A DNA stretch of 58,802 bases, from the NCBI GenBank assembly GCA_003331065.1, contig QENB01000012.1, positions 1 through 58,802 of the forward strand. The letters run 5' to 3'. Below, in pieces: positions 11,207 to 21,787 of the stretch. The notes beneath the pieces were generated by a model, which saw nothing but the letters and a program-made list of their open reading frames with translations, did no database searches and had not been told where the DNA came from. This stretch comes from Candidatus Tokpelaia sp. JSC188 (GTDB lineage: Bacteria; Pseudomonadota; Alphaproteobacteria; Rhizobiales; Rhizobiaceae). The position numbers and the translations under genes were made by a program. The number at the start of each line of letters is the position of its first letter. Position 1 is the first letter of the stretch.

Positions 11207-11404
11207 CTAACCCGGTTTTGAATATCCGATAAGAGGATTGAGAATAAAAGATCGATTATTTCTGTTTTTTTCCGCTATCTCATTTTTCCGATCTTCGATC
11301 AGTAAGGTTGGTGATGGTTCAAGATAACCCCTTCGACCACAACTTGTCGTCATCAAACTAGAAATAACAACGATAACAAAACCGGAAAAAGAATGACTTC
11401 TCAT
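11207..11404 (-). CDS. Small lipoprotein, LptM-like
   Basis: 65-residue predicted lipoprotein from the ATG at 11404, with GGTGA upstream. It has a short hydrophobic signal (FVIVVISSL) then SCGRRGYLEP, the Cys-Gly-x-x-Gly pattern of the short LptM/YifL family that helps mature the LptD outer-membrane translocon. The lipobox is weak (TTSC). Position just upstream of lysA and downstream of argH is the usual place for this family. Function is by family analogy. Confidence 0.7.
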   Translation of the reverse strand: MRSHSFSGFVIVVISSLMTTSCGRRGYLEPSPTLLIEDRKNEIAEKNRNNRSFILNPLIGYSKPG

Positions 11405-11478
11405 ATATCTATTCACCAATAATACTTGAATCCACCTTTTGCATCTATATGCATGAATGCATGGTGCTCACTCGAGAG

Positions 11479-12897
11479 TCAAGCATGCCTTGACTCTTGT
11501 ATCTTTGCAAGGCGTTTTTTCCAGTAACAGATCTGACGACGCACTTCTTGTGGGGCAGTACCGCCGTACGATTTACGGCTTTTGACAGATTTTTTAGGTG
11601 AAAGAAATTTAAAGATATCCTTTGTGATCGCCGGGTGGATTACTTGAAGTTCGGAAAGCGATATCTGTTCGAGATTACATTTTTTACATTCGGCAGTTGC
11701 AATAATTTGCCCTGTAATATGATGTGCCTCGCGAAATGGTAAACCTATCATCCTAACTAACCAGTCGGCAAGGTCTGTTGCGGTTGTATAACCTGATCCA
11801 GCCGCCTTTTCCATCATTGCAATTTGAATTGTCATATCGCTGATCATTCCCTTCATAGCAGTAAGAGAAAGCTCAAGCGTTGCCACTGCATCAAAAACAG
11901 CTTCTTTATCTTCTTGCATATCTTTTGAATAAGCTAACGGTAATCCCTTCATAACAGTGAGCAATGCTACAAGATCACCGTAGATTCTACCCGTTTTAGC
12001 CCGTATCAATTCTGCTGCATCGGGATTTTTTTTTTGTGGCATAATGGATGATCCCGTAGAAAAAGCATCTGACAATCGGATAAAGTTGAATTGTGGTGTG
12101 GACCAAATAATAATTTCTTCTGAAAGACGGGACAGATGGGTACTGGTAATAGCTGCGTCTGCAAGAAATTCCAAAACAAAATCACGATCAGATACACTGT
12201 CAATTGAATTGCGAGTTGGTTCACGAAAGCCAAGTGCTCTAGCCGTCATGAATCTATCTATAGGAAAACTCGTTCCAGCGAGTGCCGCCGCACCAAGAGG
12301 CATCTCGTCCATGCGGTGAAGAGTGTCACATAAACGTGATAAGTCACGCCCGAACATTTCTACATAAGCCATTAGATGATGACCGAATGTAACTGGTTGA
12401 GCGGTCTGCAAATGAGTAAAACCTGGCATCAGCGTTTCCGCATGCTTTTCTGCTTGTATCAATAGATTAGAAAGAAAATCCTGCAGATTTTTTATTATTT
12501 TTTGTATCTGTTCTTTGACCCAAAGGCGGAGATCAAGTGCCACTTGATCATTGCGCGAGCGTGCTGTATGCAACCTGCCGGCTGCAGGGCCAATTAATTC
12601 TGTTAGCCTTGCTTCAATATTCATGTGAATATCTTCGAGTTTTCGGGAAAAAGTAAAGATTCCTTCCTCAATTTCCTGCAAGATAATTTTAAGCCCTTTT
12701 TCAATCGCCTGATGATCACTTTTAGAGATGATACCCTGTTGGGCAAGCATGGCAGCGTGGACAAGTGAACCGTGGATATCTTGTGCGTAAAGCTTGCAGT
12801 CAAAATCAATGGATGCATTGATGTCTTCCATAACTCCGACAGGGCCCGAGGAAAAACGTCCGCCCCACATCTGGTTGCTTTGATTTTTATGATTCAT
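11479..12897 (-). CDS. argH: Argininosuccinate lyase
   Basis: Fumarase-superfamily homotetramer that cleaves argininosuccinate to arginine and fumarate. 472 residues. Seen: [10 protein letters not shown] at the N-terminus, [12 protein letters not shown], the helix [13 protein letters not shown], and the signature [12 protein letters not shown] with the catalytic serine (about residue 288). Divergent from the TlpA-like gene; downstream are the lipoprotein gene and lysA. Confidence 0.97.
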   Translation of the reverse strand: MNHKNQSNQMWGGRFSSGPVGVMEDINASIDFDCKLYAQDIHGSLVHAAMLAQQGIISKSDHQAIEKGLKIILQEIEEGIFTFSRKLEDIHMNIEARLTELIGPAAGRLHTARSRNDQVALDLRLWVKEQIQKIIKNLQDFLSNLLIQAEKHAETLMPGFTHLQTAQPVTFGHHLMAYVEMFGRDLSRLCDTLHRMDEMPLGAAALAGTSFPIDRFMTARALGFREPTRNSIDSVSDRDFVLEFLADAAITSTHLSRLSEEIIIWSTPQFNFIRLSDAFSTGSSIMPQKKNPDAAELIRAKTGRIYGDLVALLTVMKGLPLAYSKDMQEDKEAVFDAVATLELSLTAMKGMISDMTIQIAMMEKAAGSGYTTATDLADWLVRMIGLPFREAHHITGQIIATAECKKCNLEQISLSELQVIHPAITKDIFKFLSPKKSVKSRKSYGGTAPQEVRRQICYWKKRLAKIQESRHA

Positions 12898-12932
12898 GTA
12901 TGCTAATCTCCGATAGAAAGGAGTAAAGAAAA

Positions 12933-13619
12933 ATGGCGACCAGAATTCTTCCTGCGGGTGTCGACCACTTTTTCAAGCATCAAAACCTTGATCCGCTGAT
13001 GAAATTGATCCTTCTTGCAGCCACCTTACTTGCAGTGTATCCGACAATAAGAACAATCTCAACTTTCAAGGAGAAAAGCGATGAGCAATGCAGCATTAGG
13101 TCAAATGAGCTTGAGGTTTTGCATAAAACTGCAAAAGGCTTTTTTTCGGCACTGAAGATTATGGATAAATCTTATTACGTAGATAATCTTATTTTCCAAG
13201 ATTCAATGGGGAAAAATATAAAACTTTCTGATTTCAAAGGAAAAACTTTGCTAGTAAATTTATGGGCTATTTGGTGCATTCCTTGCCAAAATGAAATGGC
13301 CGCACTGGCTGAATTAAAAAAAAAGTGGAAGAAAAGCGACTTTGATGTGATTGCGATTAATGTGGGTTTTAGATCGAGTGAGAAGATTAGAAGTTTTCTT
13401 CAAGAAGTACATGCTGCAAATCTAGCTGTTTATCGAGATACAAGCATGCAAGCTTTTCAAGCTCTCAAACGTAAGAGGTTTGGGATTGGGTTGCCGATAA
13501 CTTTGGTGGTTAATCCGGAAAGCTGTGTAGTTGCATCCTTTAATGGTACGGCTCCATGGACAGATCAGAATGGTATTGCTTTTATTGAAGCAGTTATAAA
13601 CACTGACAGAAGGCACTAG
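12933..13619 (+). CDS. TlpA-family thiol-disulfide oxidoreductase
   Basis: 228 residues with one N-terminal membrane anchor (about 22-37) and a periplasmic thioredoxin-like domain. The redox motif is WCIPC (about residue 113) in [14 protein letters not shown], and the cis-proline region is GLPITLVV. TlpA-like proteins reduce periplasmic disulfides for cytochrome oxidase copper sites or cytochrome c maturation. AAAGGAG precedes the ATG. It is divergent from argH, the usual alphaproteobacterial arrangement. The exact partner is unknown. Confidence 0.85.
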   Translation: MATRILPAGVDHFFKHQNLDPLMKLILLAATLLAVYPTIRTISTFKEKSDEQCSIRSNELEVLHKTAKGFFSALKIMDKSYYVDNLIFQDSMGKNIKLSDFKGKTLLVNLWAIWCIPCQNEMAALAELKKKWKKSDFDVIAINVGFRSSEKIRSFLQEVHAANLAVYRDTSMQAFQALKRKRFGIGLPITLVVNPESCVVASFNGTAPWTDQNGIAFIEAVINTDRRH

Positions 13620-13930
13620 ATGACAGTAATCTGACGATTACAAAGCTGAATGTTTTGATAATCAAAAAATCAACCTTGAAAAAGCAAAGTAGAGCATTTT
13701 TTCATAGGGCCGCTCATCAAGACAGATAAGATATCACTTAATGGTTCCTTTTATTTTCTTCATATTATGCTAAATCTGTTAGCTGATAGAATTTAAGTAC
13801 AGAAACATTATTAAAGAGCGTAACAGAAATTGCGATTAAAGAGATAGGAATACTTCTGTCTGTACTTGACTATTCGATGAAATGTTCGCAGTAGAATCAT
13901 AAAATTAGAGAGAATCGGAATACTAACCCT
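13620..13930. other. Gap before the adenosyltransferase gene
   Basis: 311 AT-rich bases with no gene seen. A CTTGAC word near 13866 could be part of a promoter, but spacing to a -10 is poor. No cobalamin riboswitch features were recognised. Confidence 0.4.
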
Positions 13931-14503
13931 GTGGTTAAGCTTAATAAAATTTATACTAGAACAGGAGATAATGGCTCAACAGGATTGGTTGATGCTTCAC
14001 GATGTTTAAAGGATGATTTGCGTGTAGAGGCTTATGGAACTGTGGATGAAACCAATGCAACCATCGGCATAGCACGTCTTTATACAATAAATGCTGCTGG
14101 CATACTTGATAGTATGTTGATACGAGTTCAAAATGACTTGTTCGATCTTGGAGCAGACATTGCAACATCCAAGGATAGTGATAAAAAAACAGTTTCTCTA
14201 CGTGTGACAGAAAAACAGGTACAACGCTTGGAGAATGAGATTGATGATATGAATGCTCATATTCAACCACTAAAATCCTTCGTGTTACCAGGAGGGAGAT
14301 CGGCTTCTGCATATTTGCATCTTGCACGCACAGTAGCACGTCGCGCGGAGCGTATTATAGTTGCTCTACATAATCGCGAGAAAATCAATCTATTCACTCT
14401 CCAGTACATAAACCGTTTGTCTGATTTTCTATTTGTTGCTGCTCGGTTTACTAATGGAAAAGGACAGGGGGATGTGTTATGGGTTCCGGGTGCATTCCAT
14501 TGA
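13931..14503 (+). CDS. Cob(I)alamin adenosyltransferase, PduO type
   Basis: Transfers the adenosyl group of ATP to cob(I)alamin to make coenzyme B12. 190 residues from a GTG start. Family motifs: TRTGDNGSTGLVD at residue 8, RVEAYGTVDETNA, FVLPGGRSASAYLHLARTVARRAER and NRLSDFLFVAAR. No B12-synthesis genes are present in the window, so it likely serves imported or salvaged cobalamin; a CbiM-like permease at 46853-47536 may supply cobalt. Confidence 0.93.
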   Translation: MVKLNKIYTRTGDNGSTGLVDASRCLKDDLRVEAYGTVDETNATIGIARLYTINAAGILDSMLIRVQNDLFDLGADIATSKDSDKKTVSLRVTEKQVQRLENEIDDMNAHIQPLKSFVLPGGRSASAYLHLARTVARRAERIIVALHNREKINLFTLQYINRLSDFLFVAARFTNGKGQGDVLWVPGAFH

Positions 14504-14907
14504 TTTTATTTTTCTCTGTCTTCAAGTCTTAGATTTTTGCACACCTTACTGTTATTGAGTTTGTATTTTAGTCTCTTCGATAAGGTTCCTATTTTGCGAG
14601 GAGTACGCTAATTTTTATCATTTCGGGGATTATCATTGTATGCGATATTCCCTTTAAAGTTTACCACTCCTAATGGGCCTCTGCATCAGCTATGTTAGTA
14701 GCTATATTATATTTTTCACTCTTAACAATAGAGATCTCCAAAAGTGAGAGACACAAAAAATCATAAGGTCTGAAATACAAAATCACTGTTCTGCCCAATA
14801 GGAATAAAAACAGTGACTTAATAATGCAATTACTTACTGGCAGTAAAACTGGTATTTCTGGGCCAGTTCTTTTATGTGCCGAGATTATTTATCAAGGATT
14901 AATACTA
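14504..14907. other. Gap before dapF
   Basis: About 400 bases without a gene. A CACTGTT (14784-14790) / AACAGTG (14809-14815) inverted repeat sits about 90 bases before the dapF start and may be a leader hairpin or operator. An in-frame extension of dapF to 14824 exists but would add an unusual 28-residue N-terminus. Confidence 0.4.
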
Positions 14908-15765
14908 ATGAAAGCCCCGGTAAGCATGGCAAAAATGAATGGATCAGGCAATGCAATTATTATTGCTGATATGCGTAGCCGCAATGACAGTATCACTCCC
15001 GAAATTGTACGGCAATTGGCTAAGATACGGGAAATTGGGTTTGATCAAATCATGGTCATCCATGATTCTCAACACACCGATGCAGATTATTCCATAGAAA
15101 TCTGGAATCGAGATGGTTCCAAGGCCAGAGCCTGTGGGAATGGTATGCGCTGCGTGACTGAATGGCTTTACAGAAAGGAATATCACAACTATTTTGTCTT
15201 TGATACAATGAGCGGTTTTGTTTATGCACAGAGACTGCAGAACGGTTTTGTATCTGTTGATATGGGGAAACCGCATTTTAACTGGCAAGAAATACCTTTG
15301 ATCAAAACTGTTGAAGATATAGATCATGTTGCCCTTCGATGCGGACCTCTTAATGACGCATCTGTTCTCTCTATAGGAAATCCTCATGCTATTTTTTTTG
15401 TTAAAGACAATGTAGCTGGCTACAAGCTTCTGGAATATGGTCCTAGACTTGAACATAACCTTCTTTTCCCAGAACAGGCTAATATTTCAGTTGCTCAAGT
15501 AACATCTGAAACAAGCCTTGATTTACGAACTTGGGAAAGAGGTGCCGGACTAACTCGCGCATGCGGGACTGCAGCCTGTGCCAGTGTGATAGCTGCTTGC
15601 CGAAGAGGAATGACGAAAAACGAAGTCCAGGTTACACAACCGGGTGGTATACTTTCTGTTAGATGGGAAAAAAATGGCCACGTAAAGTTGATCGGAGCTA
15701 CTGAATACGAATTCTCAGCTTTGCTTGACATAGAAAGCAAAACCCTTACAAGGAATCTCATGTAA
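14908..15765 (+). CDS. dapF: Diaminopimelate epimerase
   Basis: Interconverts LL- and meso-diaminopimelate for lysine and peptidoglycan; cofactor-free enzyme with two catalytic cysteines. Start taken at 14908 because of AAGGA 8-12 bases upstream and because MAKMNGSGNA then lies at the normal position. 285 residues. The catalytic cysteines are in RACGNGMRC (first half) and RACGTAACAS (second half). The stop codon overlaps the mtaB start by one base, so the genes are translationally coupled. Confidence 0.95.
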   Translation: MKAPVSMAKMNGSGNAIIIADMRSRNDSITPEIVRQLAKIREIGFDQIMVIHDSQHTDADYSIEIWNRDGSKARACGNGMRCVTEWLYRKEYHNYFVFDTMSGFVYAQRLQNGFVSVDMGKPHFNWQEIPLIKTVEDIDHVALRCGPLNDASVLSIGNPHAIFFVKDNVAGYKLLEYGPRLEHNLLFPEQANISVAQVTSETSLDLRTWERGAGLTRACGTAACASVIAACRRGMTKNEVQVTQPGGILSVRWEKNGHVKLIGATEYEFSALLDIESKTLTRNLM

Positions 15766-17048
15766 TGGCAACAAAAATTTTTACATTCGGCTGCCGCCTC
15801 AACGCTTATGAAACAGAGATTATACGCCGCAAGAGTAAAGCTGCTGGACTGGATACATTACAGAATGGCACGATTATCCTTAATACCTGTTCTGTTACAG
15901 CTGAAGCTGTACGACAGGCAAAACAGGCAATACGCAGGGCAAAACAAGAGCACCCGAAAGCTTATATCATCGTGACAGGCTGCGCTGCACAAACTTCGAC
16001 TCAAGAATTTACCGATATGGATGAAATTGATCTTATTTTAGGAAATGAGGAGAAACTATACTCTTATTCTTATCGTCAGCTAACTGATTTTGGTGTTAAT
16101 CGGATAAAAAAGGTGCATGTTAATAACATTATGGAGATACGTGCAAATGCATCGCATATGATTCTTCCTATCAAAAACAGAAAACGAGCATTTGTACAAA
16201 TACAAAATGGATGCGATCATCGTTGCACTTTTTGCATTATTCCTTACGGACGAGGGCCTTCGCGCTCCATAGCCCCGAGTGTGGTAGTGGAGCAGATAAA
16301 GCGATTGTGCGATAACGGCTACCATGAGATAGTGCTAACTGGTATTGATTTGACCAGTTATGGCCTCGATCTTTTTGGTAAAATTGCTCTTGGTAAACTT
16401 ATTTCCTCTATTTTACGTGATATACCAACTCTGATGCGGTTACGTTTATCTTCAATCGATTCTATTGAGATTGACCCAGAATTGCTGGATATTATAGCTT
16501 ATGAAAAAAGACTGATGCCATATCTGCATCTATCGCTTCAGGCTGGTGACAATATAATTTTAAAACGTATGAAGCGGCGACATTTGCGGGAAGATGCGAT
16601 CCGTTTTTGCGATGAATTGCGTAAAAAAAGACCAGAAATAGTATTTGGTGCTGATCTCATTGCTGGGTTTCCTACAGAAACCGATGCGATGTTTGAAAGG
16701 ACACACATTCTTGTTAAAGAATGCGGTCTTGTTCATCTCCATGTTTTTCCTTTCAGCCCACGAGAGGGAACCTCAGCTGCCCTTATGCCTCAAGTAGAAC
16801 GCCGTATTGTGAAGCAAAGGGCTGCCGTTCTACGCAAAGCAGGAGATAGGGCCTATGCAAATCATTTGCAAAAATTACAGGGAACGGAGCAAACTATTCT
16901 AATAGAACGTAATGGCGTTGGCCGTTGCGAAGATTATACTCTGGCAGAAATAAATGGGAGTGTTGACGGAACAATGGTGAGATGCCGTATTACTTCTCAT
17001 AATCGTGACAGATTGATTGCAACAAAAGTTAATCAGCATGCAGCATGA
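15765..17048 (+). CDS. mtaB: tRNA t6A37 methylthiotransferase MtaB
   Basis: Radical-SAM enzyme that converts t6A37 to ms2t6A37 in ANN-reading tRNAs. 427 residues: N-terminal UPF0004 domain with FGCRLNAYE, NTCSVTAEA and GCAAQ cysteines for one [4Fe-4S] cluster; radical-SAM triad in CDHRCTFC (about residue 149); C-terminal TRAM region. It overlaps dapF by one base and ftsY by four (ATGA), forming dapF-mtaB-ftsY. Confidence 0.94.
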   Translation: MATKIFTFGCRLNAYETEIIRRKSKAAGLDTLQNGTIILNTCSVTAEAVRQAKQAIRRAKQEHPKAYIIVTGCAAQTSTQEFTDMDEIDLILGNEEKLYSYSYRQLTDFGVNRIKKVHVNNIMEIRANASHMILPIKNRKRAFVQIQNGCDHRCTFCIIPYGRGPSRSIAPSVVVEQIKRLCDNGYHEIVLTGIDLTSYGLDLFGKIALGKLISSILRDIPTLMRLRLSSIDSIEIDPELLDIIAYEKRLMPYLHLSLQAGDNIILKRMKRRHLREDAIRFCDELRKKRPEIVFGADLIAGFPTETDAMFERTHILVKECGLVHLHVFPFSPREGTSAALMPQVERRIVKQRAAVLRKAGDRAYANHLQKLQGTEQTILIERNGVGRCEDYTLAEINGSVDGTMVRCRITSHNRDRLIATKVNQHAA

Positions 17049-18205
17049 GAAAAGATAAGATGACTACCGATTTTATAAGAAAAATATTTTCTTCCACTTC
17101 TAAGAAAGGGGAAAAATCCCTGATAAAGGAGGTGCTTATACTAGACGATAAATCTTTAAAGTTATCTAGCTTAATTGATAAACCTCATATTTCGAATACG
17201 CTAATGGTTAGCGTTGGTAATACAGTCGAGATCATTCGCGAAACAACATCTGCAACAGGAGAAGAAAGCAAGCAAAGTTCGAAGAACCCTTGGTTTTCTC
17301 AGTTAAGATCTGGCTTGTCACGTTCGTCACAACAACTTGGCAATTCTATTACCAGAATTTTTACAAATCGCATGTTAGACGAAGAGACATTACAGGAACT
17401 CGAAGATATTTTAATTCAGGCAGATCTGGGAGTTGAGACAGCGATTCGGATAACAAATATCCTCCATTCCAGACGCTATGATAAAGATATTTCAATGGAT
17501 GAAATCCGCGACATAATGGCGCGCGAGATCCAACAGATTTTGCAATCTGTAGCAAAACCACTAAGACTTGATCTTTCCTATAAACCACATGTCATATTGG
17601 TAGTTGGCGTTAATGGAACAGGAAAAACAACGACAATTGGAAAACTTGCATCAAAATTAACATCTGCTGGCCTTTCTGTCATGCTTGCAGCAGGAGATAC
17701 ATTTCGAGCTGCAGCAATTGAACAATTGCATATTTGGGGCGCACGGACCCATTCACCAGTTATTTCTTCACAATTAGGCTCAGATGCCGCAACTCTAGTT
17801 TTTGATGCTTATAAAGAAGCAAAAGTAGCAGATAGTGATGTGCTAATTATTGATACTGCTGGTCGTCTGGAAAATAAGATGGAATTGATGGATGAGCTTG
17901 CAAAAATTGTTCGTGTTCTTGGGAAACATGATCCCAAAGCACCTCATACAGTTTTACAAATTCTTGATTCAACAACCGGGCAGAATGCTCTTAATCAAGT
18001 TGACGTTTTTCGTAGTATTGCCGGTGTAAATGGTCTTGTGATGACAAAGCTTGACGGAACAGCTCGTGGTGGTATTCTTGTTGCCATTGCAAACAAGCAT
18101 AAACTGCCAATTTATTTTGTTGGTATTGGTGAAGATATTGATGATCTTAAGCTTCTTTCACCAAAAGAATTTTCTGAAGGCATTACAGGAAGCTATAAAG
18201 CATAA
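17045..18205 (+). CDS. ftsY: Signal recognition particle receptor FtsY
   Basis: GTPase receptor that docks ribosome-nascent chain-SRP complexes at the membrane. 386 residues: a charged variable A domain of about 85 residues, then the NG domain with P-loop GVNGTGKTTTIGKLA (about residue 188), DTAGR and TKLDGTARGG. A second ATG at 17060 would shorten the N-terminus by five residues. It overlaps mtaB by four bases. Confidence 0.95.
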   Translation: MRKDKMTTDFIRKIFSSTSKKGEKSLIKEVLILDDKSLKLSSLIDKPHISNTLMVSVGNTVEIIRETTSATGEESKQSSKNPWFSQLRSGLSRSSQQLGNSITRIFTNRMLDEETLQELEDILIQADLGVETAIRITNILHSRRYDKDISMDEIRDIMAREIQQILQSVAKPLRLDLSYKPHVILVVGVNGTGKTTTIGKLASKLTSAGLSVMLAAGDTFRAAAIEQLHIWGARTHSPVISSQLGSDAATLVFDAYKEAKVADSDVLIIDTAGRLENKMELMDELAKIVRVLGKHDPKAPHTVLQILDSTTGQNALNQVDVFRSIAGVNGLVMTKLDGTARGGILVAIANKHKLPIYFVGIGEDIDDLKLLSPKEFSEGITGSYKA

Positions 18206-18255
18206 ATGAATCTATTTTTGGTTTTAATCCACAGAATATAGAAATTTTAGAGAAA

Positions 18256-18861
18256 ATGTATATGTCTCCAATAGTTAAATTTTCGCTGGAAATAGGGCCA
18301 CTTCTTATCTTCTTTTTTATTAGTTTCCGTGGGCAATGGTTAATTGATAATATCCCTTTATTTTCTTCTTTTGATAAACCAATTTACCCAGCAACAGCCA
18401 TCTTCATGACTGCAATTATCGTGGCATTTGTGATTTCATGGTGGATTGTTCGTAAAATCCCTGTGATACCGCTAGTTTCTGGAGTTTTTGTCTTGATTTT
18501 CGGTTTTCTCACTTTATGGCTGCATGATGATATTTTTATTAAGATGAAACCAACGTTCATCAATATACTTCTGAGCCTTATTCTGTTTATCGGTCTTTTT
18601 TTCAAAAAATCCCTTCTTAGTTATATTATGGATTCAGCAGTAGAACTGGATGCACAAGGCTGGCGTAAGCTAACCTTTCTATGGGCTTGGTTTTTTCTTT
18701 TTCTTGCTGTATTGAATGAAATCATCTGGCGCAATTTCAGTAACGAATTCTGGACCACTTTCAAGGTTTTTGGCATAATACCCATCACGCTTATTTTCAT
18801 GCTCATACAAACTCCAACGCTTATGCGTTATATAACAGAGTTTCCCGAAGATAAAAAATAG
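18256..18861 (+). CDS. Inner-membrane septation protein A family (YciB/IspZ)
   Basis: 201-residue polytopic protein with about five or six hydrophobic helices. N-terminal KFSLEIGPLLIFFF and central WRKLTFLWAWFFLFLAVLNE are characteristic of the YciB family, which is linked to envelope integrity and septation. Position after ftsY is common in Rhizobiales. Biochemical role in this organism is not visible from sequence. Confidence 0.9.
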   Translation: MYMSPIVKFSLEIGPLLIFFFISFRGQWLIDNIPLFSSFDKPIYPATAIFMTAIIVAFVISWWIVRKIPVIPLVSGVFVLIFGFLTLWLHDDIFIKMKPTFINILLSLILFIGLFFKKSLLSYIMDSAVELDAQGWRKLTFLWAWFFLFLAVLNEIIWRNFSNEFWTTFKVFGIIPITLIFMLIQTPTLMRYITEFPEDKK

Positions 18862-19007
18862 AATTTGTAAAAGAGGGATACGCAAAATATAAAGATCGAA
18901 GGTAAGTTTAACTTAAACCCCACCGCATAGTCTATAACGGAAATTTCCTCATGTATTTTTTTATACAAATTGCGATCTAAAATAACCCTAGGGTAGATGC
19001 GTGATTT

Positions 19008-19769
19008 ATGCTAGTCGAACAGTTTCTTTGTCAAACAGATAATATTTCTATTTTACTTCATAATGAAATAGATAAGACGACTATTGCAATAGATGCACCC
19101 GATGGTGCAACAATTGCTTCTAAACTTAATGAGATGAGGTGGAATCTTGATTTTATTCTTATCACACATCATCATAACGATCATACTGAAGGTATATCTG
19201 TTCTAAAAGAAAAAACCGGCACACAGATCATTGGTCCTAAAGCTGAAGAAGACAGGATTCAAGGACTTGACTATGCTGTAAATGATACTGATGTCTTTCA
19301 TATAGGCAGGTGCAAAATTAAAGCAATTACGACCCCAGGTCATACTGCAGGAGCGATATCTTATTATATGCCAGAAGAAAAACTTGTGTTTAGCGGTGAT
19401 ACACTATTTTCTCTTGGATGTGGTCGTCTTTTTGAAGGTACGCCTGCAGCTATGCTTTCTTCACTACAGAAACTGAGTAAATTACCAGACAATACAAAAA
19501 TATATTGTGGTCATGAATATACAGAAAGAAATGGCCAATTTGCTTTGACAATTGATAAGAATAATCATACCTTACAGCGTCGGATGCACAATGTCGTCAC
19601 CTTGCGCCGGCAAAGTAGAATAACATTACCTTCAACTATTGCACTTGAACGAGCAACAAATCCATTTTTGCGTTATACAGATATATCTATAAGAAAAAAT
19701 CTGAATATGGTCGATGCCTCTGATGAAATAGTTTTTGCAGAACTGCGGAAACGAAAAGATAATTTTTGA
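19008..19769 (+). CDS. gloB: Hydroxyacylglutathione hydrolase (glyoxalase II)
   Basis: Metallo-beta-lactamase-fold hydrolase that splits S-D-lactoylglutathione to D-lactate and glutathione in methylglyoxal detoxification. 253 residues. Metal ligands in THHHNDHT (about residue 53), TPGHTAG, FSGDTLFSLGCGR and YCGHEYT are all present. C-terminal HAGH domain with NPFLR near residue 222. The glyoxalase I partner is not in the window. Confidence 0.94.
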   Translation: MLVEQFLCQTDNISILLHNEIDKTTIAIDAPDGATIASKLNEMRWNLDFILITHHHNDHTEGISVLKEKTGTQIIGPKAEEDRIQGLDYAVNDTDVFHIGRCKIKAITTPGHTAGAISYYMPEEKLVFSGDTLFSLGCGRLFEGTPAAMLSSLQKLSKLPDNTKIYCGHEYTERNGQFALTIDKNNHTLQRRMHNVVTLRRQSRITLPSTIALERATNPFLRYTDISIRKNLNMVDASDEIVFAELRKRKDNF

Positions 19770-19987
19770 TTATAGTCAAAGCATTTTATCAGCTTTCTCT
19801 TTGCTTATACTATACTGTAAAAGCGAATCTGATTGTCATTAACATGTGTAAGAAACGCACTTGTAAGGATATGACGATTATTTTACTTGATGCGGATTCG
19901 TGTTTAATTAATCTATTTTAGCATTGCCTACGTATTCGCTTTGATAAAAGGAGAGTTTCTTTACTTTATAGAGAAGTGATCATTGTT

Positions 19988-20872
19988 CTAACCTTGAAGG
20001 CATCGACAAATATAATTAAGTTGATCTAGTGTTTTGTAATGAATACGAATATTGCCACCTTTTGTCTTATATTTGATATGAACTTGCATTCCAAGTTTAT
20101 CACCTAGGGTCTTTTCTAGCGCCTTTGTACTCATGTCCCTTTTCTTTTGTTTTTTTTTCTTTACTACCTCAAGCAAGGTTTGACTAACAAGGGCCTCAGT
20201 TTGCCGAACAGAAAGTCTGTATTTAACAATATGTTCAGCCAAGGCCAATGGATTGTCAGATGTAATAAGACATCGTGCATGCCCAGCAGACAAAACTCCT
20301 CTGTTCAGAAGCTGACATACATCATCAGGTAATTTGAGCAAACGAAGTGTATTCGTAACATAGCTCCGGCTTTTCCCAATAATTTGTGCCAAATCTGCCT
20401 GCGTATATTCATACTCATCAATAAGCTGTTGGTATCCTAAAGCTTCTTCGATTGGATTGAGATCAGCACGCTGAACATTTTCAATAATTGCTAATTCAAG
20501 CGCAGTACGATGATCAACGTTGCGAATAATAACAGGAATCTGGAGAAGACCAGCCCTTTGTGCCGCTCTCCAGCGCCGTTCACCAGCAATCAGTTCATAA
20601 TGATCAATCTTTATAGAGGATGGGCGGACAAGAACAGGATGAACGATGCCGTGTGCACGAATAGATTGTGCTAGATCATCAATTTCAGAATCAGAAAAAC
20701 TCCGGCGAGGATTATGAGGATTACGTGTCAGTAGGGTTATCGGTATCTGTTTTTCTGATGTTAAGCTGACGGAAATTCCTAGCTCTTCTTCCTCGATTTG
20801 TATACCAATGTCGCCAATAAGCGCTGCTAGGCCGCGGTTGAGTCTTTTTCTTGATTGATTATCGCCCATCAT
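19988..20872 (-). CDS. parB: Chromosome partitioning protein ParB
   Basis: CTP-dependent DNA clamp that loads at parS and spreads to form the segregation complex. 294 residues: N-terminal RGLAALIGD, CTPase/nuclease-like core with AGERRWRAAQRAGL (about residue 95), helix-turn-helix around TQADLAQIIGKSRSYVTN, C-terminal dimerisation domain. It lies about 115 bases after parA. The cognate site is the near-perfect parS at 22042-22057. Confidence 0.96.
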   Translation of the reverse strand: MMGDNQSRKRLNRGLAALIGDIGIQIEEEELGISVSLTSEKQIPITLLTRNPHNPRRSFSDSEIDDLAQSIRAHGIVHPVLVRPSSIKIDHYELIAGERRWRAAQRAGLLQIPVIIRNVDHRTALELAIIENVQRADLNPIEEALGYQQLIDEYEYTQADLAQIIGKSRSYVTNTLRLLKLPDDVCQLLNRGVLSAGHARCLITSDNPLALAEHIVKYRLSVRQTEALVSQTLLEVVKKKKQKKRDMSTKALEKTLGDKLGMQVHIKYKTKGGNIRIHYKTLDQLNYICRCLQG

Positions 20873-20986
20873 CTTCTCATTTTTTATTATGATTCACCTA
20901 TGCAGATTCAAACGAAAACACCACACTAATTCTAATAATTACCTTTATCAGACTTGTATTTCCCCTTAGTATATATTTTAATCAAC

Positions 20987-21787
20987 CTAAGCTAGATGAA
21001 GACGCTTTTCACGCTGAATAACTTCGGAAGCGAGTTGCAAATAAGCTTGGCTTCCTGCGCAATTTAGATCGTAGAGCAAGGCTGGCTTACCAAAGGATGG
21101 TGCTTCTGAAAGACGTACGTTACGTGGTATGACCGTGCGATAAACTTTTTCTCCCATAAAAGAACGAACATCTTCTACTACCTGATTGGCTAGATTATTC
21201 CTTCTATCGTACATAGTTAGAATAATTCCCTGAATACTTAATTGTGAATTAAAGCTTTTTCTTACACGTCTAATGGTATCAAGCAATTGGCTAAGACCTT
21301 CGAGAGCAAAAAATTCACACTGCAATGGCACTAATACGGAATTAGCAGCTCCCATAGCGTTTAATGTCAAAAGATTAAAAGAAGGCGGACAATCAATCAG
21401 GATATACGTGAATCTCGATATAATTTTTATATTCTGATATAGAGCATTTTTTAATCTGTAACTACGATCTGAATGTGCAGCAATCTCCATTTCCACCCCG
21501 AGGAGATCAAGTGTTGATGGTACAATAAATAGGTTTGGTATATTTGTTTGAAGTGCGGATTCTGTAATAGATGTACCTTTTATAAGAACATCATAGGATG
21601 ATAGTCGGCGATTATTACGATCAATACCAAACCCTGTGCTTGCATTTCCCTGCGGATCGATGTCAACAACGAGGACTTTTTCACCAACAGCAGCTAATGC
21701 TGTTGCCAAATTTATAGCAGTTGTCGTTTTTCCAACTCCTCCTTTCTGGTTTGCAATAGCAATAATCCGTTCCTGATTTTTCATCAC
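20987..21787 (-). CDS. parA: Chromosome partitioning ATPase ParA
   Basis: Walker-type ATPase that moves ParB-parS complexes. 266 residues with deviant Walker A KGGVGKTT (about residue 15), DIDPQGNAS and DCPPSFNLLT. The start at 21787 has AAAGGCTGG upstream; the second ATG would remove one residue. It directly precedes parB. rsmG, normally between mnmG and parA, is absent here. Confidence 0.96.
   Translation of the reverse strand: MMKNQERIIAIANQKGGVGKTTTAINLATALAAVGEKVLVVDIDPQGNASTGFGIDRNNRRLSSYDVLIKGTSITESALQTNIPNLFIVPSTLDLLGVEMEIAAHSDRSYRLKNALYQNIKIISRFTYILIDCPPSFNLLTLNAMGAANSVLVPLQCEFFALEGLSQLLDTIRRVRKSFNSQLSIQGIILTMYDRRNNLANQVVEDVRSFMGEKVYRTVIPRNVRLSEAPSFGKPALLYDLNCAGSQAYLQLASEVIQREKRLHLA

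Noticed and set aside
13620-13930. Cobalamin riboswitch before the PduO gene
   Set aside because: No B12-box-like conserved segment or characteristic fold could be identified.
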